From positions 18,853,235 to 18,917,234 of the forward strand of contig OX031069.1 in assembly GCA_943736015.1 (NCBI GenBank): DNA of 64,000 nt, read 5' to 3'. The position numbers and the translations under genes were made by a program. This stretch comes from Tridacna crocea. Taxonomy: Eukaryota; Mollusca; Bivalvia; Cardiida; Cardiidae. The number at the start of each line of letters is the position of its first letter. Positions within the stretch are counted from its first letter, which is position 1. The notes below the pieces were generated by a model. The model saw only the letters and a list, made by a program, of their open reading frames with translations, did not search any database and was not told the DNA's origin. Below, piece by piece: positions 52,079-63,013 of the stretch.

Positions 52079-53561
52079 TATCATTAAAAATATCAAGTAA
52101 AACTGAGAGGGAAGTAAAAGGTAAGTGTTTTAAAAACTGGTAATGAACTTTATCCGGGCCAGGAGAAGAATCATGAGCTTTATTCAGAGCAGATTTTAAT
52201 TCTTTAAAAGTGAAGAGTTTATTATAATGCTCTGAATTCGAAGACTTGAAATTAAGCTTTTTCTTTTCTTCTCTAGCTTTATTCCTCTGAAACTTTTCTG
52301 AATAGTTTGCAGAGGAAGACTTTTTGCAAAAGGTGTCAGCAAGAGCATCAGCAATATCCTGGGGAGATTCCAATGAAGTATTGTTAACTTCAAGGTGTGT
52401 AAGAGGGGACTGGCCTTTGCCATTGATCTTTCTGATCATATCCCAGGTTTTTTTAGTAGTAGTTCTACTATTCAACTTAGAGACATATTGTCTCCAGGCC
52501 TTGCGCTTACTTTCTTTAATGGTACGACGGGCTTTTGCCCTGGAAATACGGAATAAGTTAAGATTGTCTTTGGTAGGCCTGAGATTAAATTTTCTAAGGG
52601 CCTGTTTTCTGTCTCTGACAGCCTGTTTACAATCATCATTGTACCAAGGCTTGTCAGGTCGTTTTGGGTTTGTCGAGGTCTGAGGGACGGACTGTTTAGC
52701 TGCATCAATTAATAGGGAAGTGAAAAGTTTTGCAGGATCATCGCAATTTCCAAATTTATCATGTGTAATGGTCTGTTCACATAGGGTTTCAAATTTATTC
52801 CAATTGGCTTTGGAAAGGTTCCATTTCTGCGGTCGTACACTGCTGGACGGTTGTGTAGATGAAAAGATAATGGGGAAGTGATCACTTCCACACAAATCCT
52901 CAGTCACTTTCCAAGTGAAATTGGGAAGTAAGACTGGGCTGCATAATGTTAAATCAATGGAAGAGTAAGATCCAGTTGCTGGATGCAAGTAGGTTTTGGA
53001 TTTGTTATCATTCATGAAAGACAGAGAGTTGTTGGAAATGAAGTTCTCCAACTGTAGACCTCTCTGGTTGGTGTCATTGCAACCCCACATAACATTGTGA
53101 CCATTAAAGTCCCCAGCTAGAATATAGGGGGATGGCAATTGGGAAATGAGATCATTCAGATTGGTCTCATTGATAGGTGTGCTTGGGGGGAGGTATACAG
53201 AACACAGTGTAACAGCACTGTGTAAAGATAACCTGACGGCAACAGCTTGCAAGTTTGTATTTAAAGAGATAACTTTGTGAGGAATGTTGTTGTTAACAAC
53301 AATAGAAACACCACCTCTGGCTTTTTCGCCTTCGGTAAAGATCTTGTTGTAAATAGAATGATATTTTATAGTGATATCATCTTCCCGTTTAAGGAAGGTT
53401 TCTTGCAAACAAACAGCAACTGGTTTGTTATCATTGATTAAAAGTGAAAGTTCATCAAAGTTTGACTTCAGACCTCGACAATTCCACTGGATTATGGTAT
53501 CCATAGTGCATGAGGAAAGTATAAAGACTAAGGTAAAAAATGAGGCCGTAAACCAATGCAT
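52079..53561 (-). pseudogene. LINE ORF2, N-terminal part: apurinic-type endonuclease
   Basis: An ATG at 53561 lies 15 bases after the ORF1 stop. A second ATG at 53504 begins MDTIIQWNCRGLKSN, the usual endonuclease start, and is more likely. Endonuclease motifs in order: QWNCRG, CLQET (catalytic Glu), AGDFNGHN (Asp/Asn), and the final GSDHFPI with its Asp-His pair. After the endonuclease comes the linker and the first reverse-transcriptase block (SSPGPDKVHYQFLKHLP). The frame then runs into the nested element. The endonuclease nicks the genomic target to prime reverse transcription. Confidence 0.9.
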
Positions 53562-53576
53562 TTTAAAATAGACTGG

Positions 53577-55193
53577 TTAAGATTTAATTACAGATGTCTC
53601 GGCTTTGGATGATTGCCAAGCGTCAAAATCCTTGTTCCAAAGATCTTTGGAAGTGGACCAGATAGAGGCTTCTGAATCTGAAGCCTCACCTTCCAGATTT
53701 TCAGTATCTGCATCCATGTCCTCTAGCTCCGAAAATCTGTTGGAGGTAGGGACAGGATCATTTACTTTGATTGTGATCTCACAAGATCCTTGGTTATCTT
53801 TAGATTGTGGTTTAGACTTGGAAGAAGACCTTTTAGGAGGTCGGGGTGTATGATTGGGATTGTTATCTTTGGATGAGACGTTAGATTTTGTTGTAGACTG
53901 TGAAGATGGAGGTTGTGGTTTCTTAGGAGGTGGTTGTGAAGAGGTAGATGGCTTTGGAGTTTTCCGTGAAGAATTTTGAGAAGGTGTAGATAGCTTTGAA
54001 GTTTTTTGAGACGAACTATTTTGAGAGTTTGTGGGTTTTGAGGATGCCGAAGAGGTTGTGTTTGTTTTAGATACAGATGGAGAGTCAGGAATTAGTTTGG
54101 ACAAGGTGGATGGAGGAAGAAGTTCTTTCAGTTCAGAAGCTACATCAGGAAATTTTTGAAGTAGAACTTTTGCAAGAATTTTACAAGTGCTGCAGTCGTC
54201 CTTTTCAGTTGACGAGCCAAGAACACCTGCATAACTAGGACCAGAAGAGGTTTTCTTGCGTTGTTCAAATATTTTCCTTGCCTCTGGAAAGCTAACATTA
54301 TTGTTATATTTAATTGAAAGAATTTCTTTTTCTTCCTTCCATACTGGACACTCTCTTGAAAAAGTAGAGTGTGCAGATTTGCAATTAATGCAGAGAGGAG
54401 GATTAGAACAAGTAGTACTGTCATGGTCAGGTCCTTGATGAGCACATTTTGAGCACGTTTCTTGGTTTGGACATTTACTGATGTGATGGCCGTACCTCTG
54501 GCATTTAAAACATCGCAAGGGGTTTGGCACATACACATCTACTTTGACTACTTGGAAGCCTATCTTGATAGATGTTGGAAGAACAGGTGAAGAAAAAGTT
54601 AAAATGTACGTATTTGTAAGTCTCTGTTCTCCATCTCTGCGTACAGAAATCCGCTGAACATCGGATACACCTTGTTGTTTTAAGTTATCTTTAATTTCTT
54701 GTAAGGAGCTGCAGTAAGTAAGCTCTTTGCATCTTATTACTCCTTTGCAAGAATTGAGGGAAGGATGTGGGAAAATTTTAACGTCCATGTCAAAGAATTT
54801 TGTGTTTTTCAAGAGATTTAGTGCTTGCTGATTAGTAAAACATTCAACTAAGAGAGTCTGATCTTTCAGTTTTTTGACAGATTTTGGAGTTCCAAGGATG
54901 CAAGATATTTGTTTTTCAATAATAAAAGGAGATAGTTTTGTGATAGGTTTTGAAGGATCTTTGGACTGAATGACAATAAAACGTGGAGAGTTAAAAGAAG
55001 AACTAGAAATAGGTTCCGTTTCAGATTCACTATCGGAAAGGGGGCGCTTGCTTTCGTTGAGCTTGGCCTTTTTTTGGGATGCCATGTTTGTGTGTTTAGT
55101 TTCACCACCGATGCTCCCCACCCACCATGGAGCCCAACGAGGGGACATGGTCCGGGGAAAACCCATTCGCAGACCATGACAGGGATACATCAA
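53577..55193 (-). CDS. LINE ORF1, gag-like nucleic-acid-binding protein
   Basis: Three zinc knuckles near the middle: CFKCQRYGHHISKC (CX2CX4HX4C), CSKCAHQGPDHDSTTC and CINCKSAHSTFSREC. This trio is typical of ORF1 in I- and Jockey-type elements, whose product coats the RNA. The region before them is an RRM-like fold; after them comes a long Ser/Pro/Lys-rich disordered tail (SSQKTSKLSTPSQNSSRKTP). The frame opens at 55193, but the start MASQKKAKLN at 55085 (502 residues) looks more like known ORF1 starts. No internal stop. Confidence 0.85.
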   Translation of the reverse strand: MMYPCHGLRMGFPRTMSPRWAPWWVGSIGGETKHTNMASQKKAKLNESKRPLSDSESETEPISSSSFNSPRFIVIQSKDPSKPITKLSPFIIEKQISCILGTPKSVKKLKDQTLLVECFTNQQALNLLKNTKFFDMDVKIFPHPSLNSCKGVIRCKELTYCSSLQEIKDNLKQQGVSDVQRISVRRDGEQRLTNTYILTFSSPVLPTSIKIGFQVVKVDVYVPNPLRCFKCQRYGHHISKCPNQETCSKCAHQGPDHDSTTCSNPPLCINCKSAHSTFSRECPVWKEEKEILSIKYNNNVSFPEARKIFEQRKKTSSGPSYAGVLGSSTEKDDCSTCKILAKVLLQKFPDVASELKELLPPSTLSKLIPDSPSVSKTNTTSSASSKPTNSQNSSSQKTSKLSTPSQNSSRKTPKPSTSSQPPPKKPQPPSSQSTTKSNVSSKDNNPNHTPRPPKRSSSKSKPQSKDNQGSCEITIKVNDPVPTSNRFSELEDMDADTENLEGEASDSEASIWSTSKDLWNKDFDAWQSSKAETSVIKS

Positions 55194-55520
55194 TGGTATA
55201 CTCGGTATGAAAGGGCCAGACTGGACAGATGCTTTCTCGCAGAAAGTCCTACCAAGCTTAGACGATCATTGAGAAGTTACAAATGTCAGCCAAATACCAA
55301 TAACTTTCACCCGATTGACCCATGAGCCACCGCCTTCTAGGGCTAAATAAGAAATATAACATCTGAAAGAGTGATGTAATTATGTGGAGAAGATGGTAAA
55401 TTTAATCGAAAAAAAGATGTAAAAGAAAGAGTATATCAGATGTCCTAGGGCAAGGCATGACCAGCCGATTGATCAGGACGGGCCTTCCTGACCTCCCGTT
55501 TAGCCCAACTTAAGGCCAAA
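55194..55520 (-). other. LINE 5' UTR
   Basis: Region between ORF1 and the right target duplication. Its first bases in the element's direction are TTTGGCCTTAAGTTGGGC. It probably carries an internal promoter, which I cannot identify. Confidence 0.6.
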
Positions 55521-55533
55521 AACAATATCTAGA
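55521..55533. repeat. Right target duplication of the LINE
   Basis: AACAATATCTAGA, matching 47366-47378 exactly. Confidence 0.9.
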
Positions 55534-55596
55534 TATTATTCAATCACACAGAAAAGATCCTACAGTAGATTGTTCCTCCACCAAACAATCCCATGT

Positions 55597-57802
55597 TTAA
55601 CCCTTTCCCAAACAAGCCCTGGTTTTTACGTGTCTGTAGTAAAAGCCTTTTGAAAACACTGTGGGAAAAGGAGAATTTGCTCATAAGAAATTTCTCCTTT
55701 TCACACAGTGTTTTCTACCCATTTGAGAACTTTCTGCCATTTCCTCCAAATAAAACAAGAGGGCCATTGGCCCTGGAACGCTCACCTTAGACTATAGCTT
55801 GAGTGAAATTCAATTCTTTGAGCAACTTTGGTAAAGCTTCACCCAAGGAACATCCCTGCCAAGTTGCATCAAGATTGTCCCAGTGGGTTAGGAGAAGAAG
55901 ATGTTTAAAGAAATTGTTGACGGGCGACAGACGCCAGACATAGGGCAATCAAATATCATAAAGCTCTACACCTTCCAGTTTCAAAAGAAGAATTTTACAT
56001 TTTCCTTTTTTGTCCTATGTTCGAACTTGTGGTCCCCTGGGCTGGGTCAGTTTTAACCAAAGCAGCATCCTTGGAACAAACTTGGTAGAGGTCCACTCAA
56101 AGATGCTACATACCAAGTATCAAGGCTCTACACCTTCCCGTTTAAAAGAAAAAGAAATTTAAAATTTTCCTTCTTTGTTCCTATGTTCCAACCTGTGACC
56201 TCCGGGGCAGGGCCGGTTTAAACGCCAGGGACATCATATGACCAAACTTGGTAGAGGTCCACTAGAAGATTCTGCATACCAAATATCAAAGCTCTGCACC
56301 TTCAAGTTTCAGAGAAGATTTCTAAAGTTTTCCTTCTTTGTTGCTATGTTCGAACCTGTGACCTCCCGAGGCAGGGCCAGTTTTGACCCCAAGGGCACAA
56401 TATGAACAAACCTGGTAGAGATCCAATAGGAATTGCTACATGCCAAATATCATAGCTCTATGCCTTCTAGTTAAAGAGAAGAAGAATCTTAAAATTTTCT
56501 TTAATTGTTCCTATGTTCAAACTTGTGACCCCCGGGGCAGGGCCAGTTTTGACCCCACGGGCATGATTTGAACAAACTTGGTAGAAGTCCACTAGGAGAT
56601 GCCACATACCAAATATCAAAGCTCTATACCATCTAGTTTCAGAGAAGAAGAAATTTAAAGTTTTCCTTCTTTGTTCCTATGCTCAAACTAGTGACCCCCG
56701 GGGTGGGGCCATATTTGACCCCAGGGACATTATTTGAATAAACTTGGTAGAGGTCCACTAGGAGATACAACAGACCAAATATCAAAGCTCTATGCTTTCT
56801 AGTTTCTGAGGAAAAGAAATTTAAAGTTTTCCTTCTTTGTTCCTATGCTCAAATTTGTGATCCCCGGGGTGGGGCCAGTTTTGACCCCAGGGACATAATT
56901 TGAACAAACTTGGTAGAGGTCCACTAGGAGATGCCACATACTAAATATCAAAGCTCTACGCCTTCAAGTTTCAGAGGAGAAGATTTTTAAAGTTTTCGTT
57001 CTTTGTTCCTATGCTCAAACTTGTGACCCCGGGGGTGGGGCCAGTTTTGACCCCAGGGACATAATTTGAACAAACTTGGTAGAGGTCCACTAGGAAATGT
57101 CACATACTAAATATCAAAGCTCTACGCCTTCAAGTTTCAGAGGAGAAGATTTTTAAAGTTTTCCTTCTTTGTTCCTTTGCTCAAACTTGTGACCCCTGGG
57201 GTGGGACCAGTTTTGACCCAAGGGACATAATTTGAACAAACTTGGTAGAGGTCCACTAGGAGATGCTACATACCAAATATCAAAGCTCTACCCCTTCAGG
57301 TTTCAGAGGAGAAGATTTTTAAAGTTTTTCTTCTTTGTACCTACATTGTATGCTCAAACGCGCTAAAACGCGTTATCTCCCGGGGCGGGGCCAGTTTTTA
57401 CCCTAGGGGCATAATTTGAACAAACTTGGTAGAGGTCCATTGGGAGATGCTACATACCAAATATCAAAGCTCTACCCCTTATAGTTTCAGAGGAGAAGAT
57501 TTTCAAAGATTTCGTTTTTTTTTTCGTTTTGTTGCCATGGCAACCAGAGTTATAGGTGGAATTAAATTCTTTGAACAGTTTTGGTAGAGCTTCACCCAAG
57601 GAACATTCCTGCCAAGTTTCATGAAGATTGGCCCAGTGGTTTGGAAGGAGAAGATGTTTTAAGAAATTGTTGATGGACGCCGGACATTGGGTGATCACAA
57701 TAGCTCACCTTTAGCACTTTGTGCTAAGGTGAGCTAAAAATTGTCACTGCAAACTCTTTCTGTTTGGGAGAGTCCAAAATTTGTTGTTTGAGAAAGGGTT
57801 AC
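55597..57802. mobile_element. C-type MITE split by a long 'pearl'/HINE-like element
   Basis: The left end and hairpin (tip shortened to TTTGCTCATAAGAAA) run to 55753. The right end AAACTCTTTCTGTTTGGGAG and GAGAAAGGGTTA resume after 57737. Confidence 0.85.
55754..57737 (+). mobile_element. Long 'pearl'/HINE-like element with nine tandem core units
   Basis: Same 5' (ACAAGAGGGCCATTGGCCC) and 3' (TTAGCAC/GTGCTAA hairpin, then CTAA) as 11462-11700. Between them are nine units of ~165 bp, each with AACAAACTTGGTAGAGGTCC and CAAATATCAAAGCTCTA. 'pearl' elements of oysters have ~160-bp core repeats between conserved arms and have been linked to Helentrons; this element has the same design. 1,984 bp, non-coding. 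Confidence 0.75.
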
Positions 57803-57880
57803 ACGACCCTGTCACCCCCCCCAAAAGGCTTTTTAAAAAATTGTTTTTTTACCACATCAATGACAGAAACTGTCATTAAT

Positions 57881-58034
57881 TTAACCCTTTACCACACAAT
57901 TCTGAGTTTTATATCTACTCTGAAGAAAAAAACTTTAAGAAAACATTGTGTGAATAGGAGAAAATGCTGGAAACCAGCAATTTCTCCTTTTCCACAAAGT
58001 TTTCAACCAAATCAAAGACAGAAACCATCACTTA
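57881..58034. mobile_element. A-type MITE, right end missing
   Basis: TTAACCCTTTACCACACAATT through a mismatched hairpin to the next TTAA. Confidence 0.75.
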
Positions 58035-58767
58035 ACTCTTTAACAAACAATTAAATTCTAGACTTGGATGAATTGAAAGGATTCCCAGACAACGAAATAT
58101 ATGTAGCTCAAATGATGTTTTTTTTATCTTTGATAGACAGAAAAAAATGCTGGAACTAGAAGGATATGATGGCTGTGAAGTTGTTCACTTGAGCCTTTTG
58201 ACCAAACATGATCCATCTTAAATCTCTCAGGAAAATGTACTCAAGACTTTTTAGAATTTGACCTAGTGACCTACTTTTTGACCAAAAATTACCCATTTTC
58301 AAACTCATCGAAGACATTCATGAGTATTGGACTGAAAATGTGGACTTTGGGAGCATAAACAACGTTTATCTAAGATTTGGCCTAGTGACCTAATTTTTTA
58401 TCAATCATGACCCATTTTCGAGATCGTATGAGATACCGTTAAGACAAACATTCCGATCAAGTTTCATGTTTATGGTACCGAAACTGTGGCCTCTAGAGGG
58501 TACACAAGGTTTTTCAAAGATCTAACCTAGTTTCCAACCCAACATGACCCATTTTCGAACTCATCAGGACGGACATTCTGACCAAGTTTCATGAGTATCA
58601 AACTGAAAATGTGGCCTCTTGAGCATACACAAGGTAAAAGTTGATGACACAGCACTGACAATGGACAGAGCACGATCACAAAAGCTCACCTTGAGCACTT
58701 TGTGCTCAGGTGAGCTAGATGAGCTAGAAAGAGAAAATGCTGGTTTACACTTTCTCCATTTTCCTAA
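58033..58767. mobile_element. A-type MITE, reverse orientation, split by a Helentron-like element
   Basis: TTAACTCTTTAACAAACAAT up to AAAATGCTGG. The remaining half hairpin (GAGAAAATGCTGGTTTACAC) follows at 58730. Confidence 0.65.
58155..58718 (+). mobile_element. Helentron/HINE-like element, ~145-bp unit family
   Basis: Begins ACTAGAAGGATATGATGGC and ends with the hairpin GCTCACCTTGAGCAC...GTGCTCAGGTGAGC then CTAG. About three core units with GACCTAGTGACC and AAAATGTGGCCTC. Same family as 63120 onward. Confidence 0.65.
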
Positions 58768-58993
58768 ACTCTTTACCAAACGACAAAGTTTTAGACTTGT
58801 CTAAATTGACAGCATTAGCAGATGACAAAATAAACGTAACTCAAAAATTGAAATTTGTTTCCAGCAGGGTAGAAAACATTGTGGGAAAAGGAGAAAATGC
58901 TGGTTACCAGCATTTTCTCCTTTTCCCACGATGCTTTCTAAAGGCTTCTTTCTCAGGGGCGTCAAAAGTAGAGATTGTGTGGTAATGGGTTAA
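58764..58993. mobile_element. A-type palindromic MITE, reverse orientation
   Basis: Left CTAA, right TTAA, near-perfect stem. A loose right end follows to 59056. Confidence 0.85.
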
Positions 58994-59056
58994 TCTCTTT
59001 ACAAGGCTTCTTCCTCAGGGTTGTTAAAACTTGGGATTGTGTGATAAAGAGTTAAG

Positions 59057-60025
59057 GTACAGGGTGACCAAAAAAATCAAAGTACTGATAGTACTGAAGG
59101 CCAGGAAATTGTGGATACGAAACAACACATGAGGTCAATTTTAATTAATACAAACAGGTAGACGGACAGGGATACAAGCGGATTCCACTAAGCCCCTGGA
59201 ACTCTTGGTTTTATCAGGAAATTTTGAACTGATACTAGAAAGCACCAGCCAGAAACTAATTAAGCCAGAGCTAGGCATGTGCTCACAGTTATGGGGTGCT
59301 TGATAATGGCTTAGAATACTTAGTAATTTGTCGTGCTTGTAAACAATCCCAAGTCAAAATTGAACCGTATTCAATCGGCGCAATACCAACTTTGGTTATC
59401 TAAATTTTCTGAGACATGTGATGTCTTGTAGTCCTGAATGACGTTATTTTTTACATTTATGACGCAAGAACATATTTATTTTTATTGATTTCAATGAAAA
59501 TACATGTAATATAGATATCAAGGTAAAATGTAATGAATAATAAAGATTGGAGTGATATTGCAGTTGGTAATGTTGTCTCTACCTTCCACAAGTCGACGAA
59601 ATTATTAACTGGTCATATTTGAAGGAAGTTGTAGATGAAAATCCAAAGTAGTTCTTCGTGTACATTGAAAAATAAGATTTTGGGGAAATTGGGAGGAATT
59701 GATTGTTACAAGCAAATTCTCTTTTAGCCAAAATATTTTCTCAATAAAATACTGTGAAAAGGTTGGATTGTTTTAGGAAACGATTAGGCTCGGATTTCCT
59801 ATTTTACTTGCCTATTTTACGGACAAGTCACAGTGACTTGAGCTTCGATACTTATACATGTATCTACATAATATAAAAAGATGTTAATCCTAATTCATAA
59901 TCGTTGTCCAAGGACAACTTGTGTCAAGCCCGCGAACACTTGACTCTCAAGCTTGACCTAGACCCAGGACCTGAATAAATGTTTCAAAGGGAACTTCTGC
60001 TCATGATGGAGAACAATGCATTATG
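59057..60025. other. Unassigned; one mariner-like end at 59057
   Basis: TACAGGGTGACCAAAAAAAT at 59057 looks like a solo mariner terminus. The remainder includes a diverged MITE fragment near 59600-59780 and no open frame. Confidence 0.4.
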
Positions 60026-60033
60026 CTAATTTA

Positions 60034-60818
60034 TAGTGGTGAAACGGTTTACCGATATACCGATTAACCGCGGTCTGTTAAAAGAAAAAACCGAAACCGG
60101 TACGAATTTTACCGTATCGGTATTTCTCCAATATGTCAACTTCTCGTAATTGCATTAGAAAGTCCGGCTTTCCCAAAAATTCGGTCAGAATCGATCGTTT
60201 TTCAACAATCTGAAAGATTTACAAAAGCGAAAGTTGTTTATTTTTTCTACAGACGGTGTCACCGGTGTTAAGGTAAAATTATGACCGCCTCAAATTCGCC
60301 GGGGACACGAACTCCAAATAACCGTCGACCGTATTACTGATTTTTGACCAACAGAGTTTGTTATTCATTTCCTATAACTTTGCTCACACTTATTTCTCGT
60401 TTTTTCCCCCGGTAGGAAAGTATATGTGTTTCACAGAGTAAGTTAGTGCATTGCACTGATTCTCTGTTGAGCTCCCAAAGTTCGGTAGCCCTGACTGGTT
60501 TCTACATAAACAAGTGCGCCCTCTGAGCGAGTGTCCAGTACTGCTGGTGACTTTTTGTCAGCACAGAAGACATGACTTGAAATGTCACTGAGTCATTTAC
60601 TTGTTTCTATGGATAATTCTTAATTTCTTTGTCATTTCAGTCTAATCTGTGTTAAAGACTAGTCAATTTTTTTAGCATATACAACCCTAACAGTGACTAC
60701 AAGTGGTCAGATATGCTAAATGTCAGCATATAGAGCGTATTGCAATACGTATTGCAATACGGGTCAGCCGTATTGCAATATATTGCAATACGCTTTTTAC
60801 AGTATTGTTTCACCCCTA
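60034..60818 (+). mobile_element. Non-autonomous hAT element, copy 2
   Basis: Same ends and interior as 42717-43571, 70 bp shorter because of internal deletions. Flanked by perfect 8-bp CTAATTTA duplications. Confidence 0.9.
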
Positions 60819-60826
60819 CTAATTTA

Positions 60827-61106
60827 TATCGGAATCTATCCAAAAATGTAGTAGTTATATTTCGGACCAAAAAAAGTGGCCTTCAATGTGGCCTTAATCT
60901 TGAACCTACTTGAACAGATGTTTCAAATGGCACATCTAACCGTGATGGAAGTCAATTGTGCCAAATTATTTTGAAATCCATCCACAATTGTAGAAGTTAT
61001 GAACCGGAAATATCCGGAAAGCCCTAGTGAACACTAGAAATGTGTGTGTCAGAGACACTGGTGCCCCTGCTAAATGGTATTGGTCACAGGTATGTCATAT
61101 GACACT

Positions 61107-61147
<41 letters not shown>

Positions 61148-62192
61148 AAAAACAACAACATTAAATGACAAGCGAACGACTACAGAAAAAATTTATAAGC
61201 ATTTATTTGGTTTCAAATCAAAGTCAATCAAAGACATTTTTAAGAATCACACAGGTGTAATCTATTTGTGACAGGTTTAAAAGTGTGAAATACATCTTAT
61301 CAGTGTGAAATAGGCAATAAACAATGACAAAACTACCAAATAACTCTTGGATAAAGGTAACTAAAATACACAGAATGTAAATACTAAAGACAACGAAATT
61401 TCAAAAATATTTTTATAAACAACTTGATTAACGATATGGATGAAATTTGATGGTGGGGTCGATTTTTCTAAAATTTTATTTGGGGACGATTTCACCAAAG
61501 AAATCGTCTCCAGGGGACGATTTCTCCGGAGTGATAAACATAACACAGGCCAAGCAGTTTGGGGACGATTTCTCCAGGGGCCGATTTCTCCAGCATTCCG
61601 CTGTTCAAGTACCCTAGATTTAGTCGATATACATAAGAAAAAGTGATAAACATAACACGGGCCAATATTCTATATGTAGTTTGCTGTATTTACAATCGCA
61701 TTTTAGCGGATACTTGTTTTGTGACACATGTTCAAATGTCAACACAACGTTACAGACAAACTCCAAGCAGAGTCGTCGTTCGTTAATCTCACCATACCTG
61801 AAGGTGAATGATCCGGAGTGCAAGAGAGAACATTATAGATATTAACCGTATATAGCGCGTAAGAATACACAACTGTCCGATAAAGCCAAGTTCATTAGGT
61901 TACGCCTTTATTAGGTCAGTGTTAATGACAAAAACGGGATAAAAAAAACACACTTGTCAGTTATTAAAGGATTGTAATACCCTTGCAATTCCATGGCATT
62001 TTGCAGATGAAAGCTTTGAGGAAAGGAAAGCATTCACACTGTGTGATAAGCAATCTCTGTATATACTTGGGAAACTAGTTGTTTTGGCGGACTCAGCGAT
62101 ATAGAGTGGACACACCGTCCAACATTTTTGTCTGAATAGGCAGCTTACGATCCCTATAGGCAAGAGAATCCCTTAGGAGGGATTCCCTGGCC
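60827..62192. other. Unassigned stretch with a (GA)n microsatellite
   Basis: 61107-61143 is (GA)n. 61480-61600 has four copies of GGGGACGATTTCTCC or a near variant, and AGTGATAAACATAACAC occurs at about 61533 and 61640. No gene or mobile element with clear ends. Confidence 0.45.
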
Positions 62193-62716
62193 TAAAAATG
62201 AGACCCATGAACATGTTGATAAAAACTTTAATTTTCAGGCTACAGAAACCAAAATTCACACATGTTATCTCAACTTAACGCAAGGCTTGCACACCAAGTT
62301 TCATTAGTCAGGGCTTATCACTTTTTGTTTAATGACGTCTTTCCATAATGTGCTCAAAATGAGCCCCTCAGCGCTGGCGGCACACTTGAACACGCCGCGC
62401 GAAATTCTCAATGACTCGAACGCACTCCTCCTTTGGAATCTCACGAATTTTTGCAGTTATGGCCTCCTTCGACTCGTGAATGTTTTGGGGATTATTCCTA
62501 TAGAAATTGAGTCATTGAGAATTTCGCGCGTCGTGTTCAAGTGTTCAAGCACATTATGGAAAGACGTCATTAAATCGAAAGTGATAAGCCCTGACTAATG
62601 AAACTTGGTGTGCAGGCCTTGCGTTAAGTTGAGATAACGTGTGATGTTTGGTTTCTGTAGCCTGAAAATTAATGTTTTTATTAACATATTCATGGGTCTC
62701 ATTTTTTGGGGGTCAT
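62193..62716. mobile_element. Foldback mariner-like remnant with transposase C-terminus
   Basis: The right end reads TACAGGATGACCCCCAAAAA on the minus strand, a mariner-type terminus. The two halves are inverted copies of each other over ~200 bp (ATGAGACCCATGAA; CACACCAAGTTTCATTAGTC). On the minus strand at about 62330-62490 the left half encodes the last ~55 residues of a mariner-family transposase (IREIPKEECVRVIENFARRV), with one internal stop. An aberrant inverted duplication of a mariner end is the likely origin. Confidence 0.7.
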
Positions 62717-62719
62717 CCT

Positions 62720-62827
62720 GTACATTTGATTTGTTGTCTGCAAATATGCTTTGAATTTGCTTGTGTCCAAAATATTGCTGTTTGGTAAGGACTGTTACTC
62801 ATTTTAAGGATTGTGTGGTAATGGGTT
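62720..62827. mobile_element. Right end of an A-type MITE
   Basis: TTTGTTGTCTGCAAATATGC to GTGTGGTAATGGGTTGA. The hairpin is absent. Confidence 0.6.
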
Positions 62828-63013
62828 GAATCCATGTTAATCAGCCACATATCTCATAGGGAAATTTTCCAAGTGATCTGCTTGAAATCTGCTTCGCTAT
62901 CATTTTGGAAAATCCCATTTTTAACATCCATACAGAAAGCGAAAAACTTTATGTTGATTGAAACAAACTCTGTTTACCAGCATTTCCTCCCTCTCCCCAC
63001 GATGTTTTTAAAC

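Larger units (their letters stand above)
47379..55520 (-). mobile_element. Full-length non-LTR retrotransposon (I-group type)
   Basis: Lies between two identical 13-bp duplications. In its own direction: a ~0.4-kb 5' region, ORF1 (zinc-knuckle), ORF2 (endonuclease, reverse transcriptase, RNase H), a ~0.9-kb 3' UTR and a tail of ATTC repeats. Endonuclease of the apurinic type plus RNase H points to the I/Nimb/Ingi/Outcast group; I cannot pick the family. 8,142 bp now, about 6.3 kb without the two nested insertions. Long open frames and a perfect duplication indicate a fairly recent insertion. Confidence 0.9.

Noticed and set aside
53505-53561. Signal peptide at the start of ORF2 (MHWFTASFFTLVFILSS)
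   Set aside because: The endonuclease domain starts at the second ATG (53504); the hydrophobic stretch is probably untranslated linker.
6732-58985. Many 60-150-codon frames containing peptides like ENIVGKGENAGYQHFLLFPQCF
   Set aside because: They are translations of the palindromic MITE core in various frames and vary with MITE copies; none is a gene.
62332-62598. Plus-strand 88-codon frame
   Set aside because: Opposite strand of the mariner transposase tail and its inverted copy.
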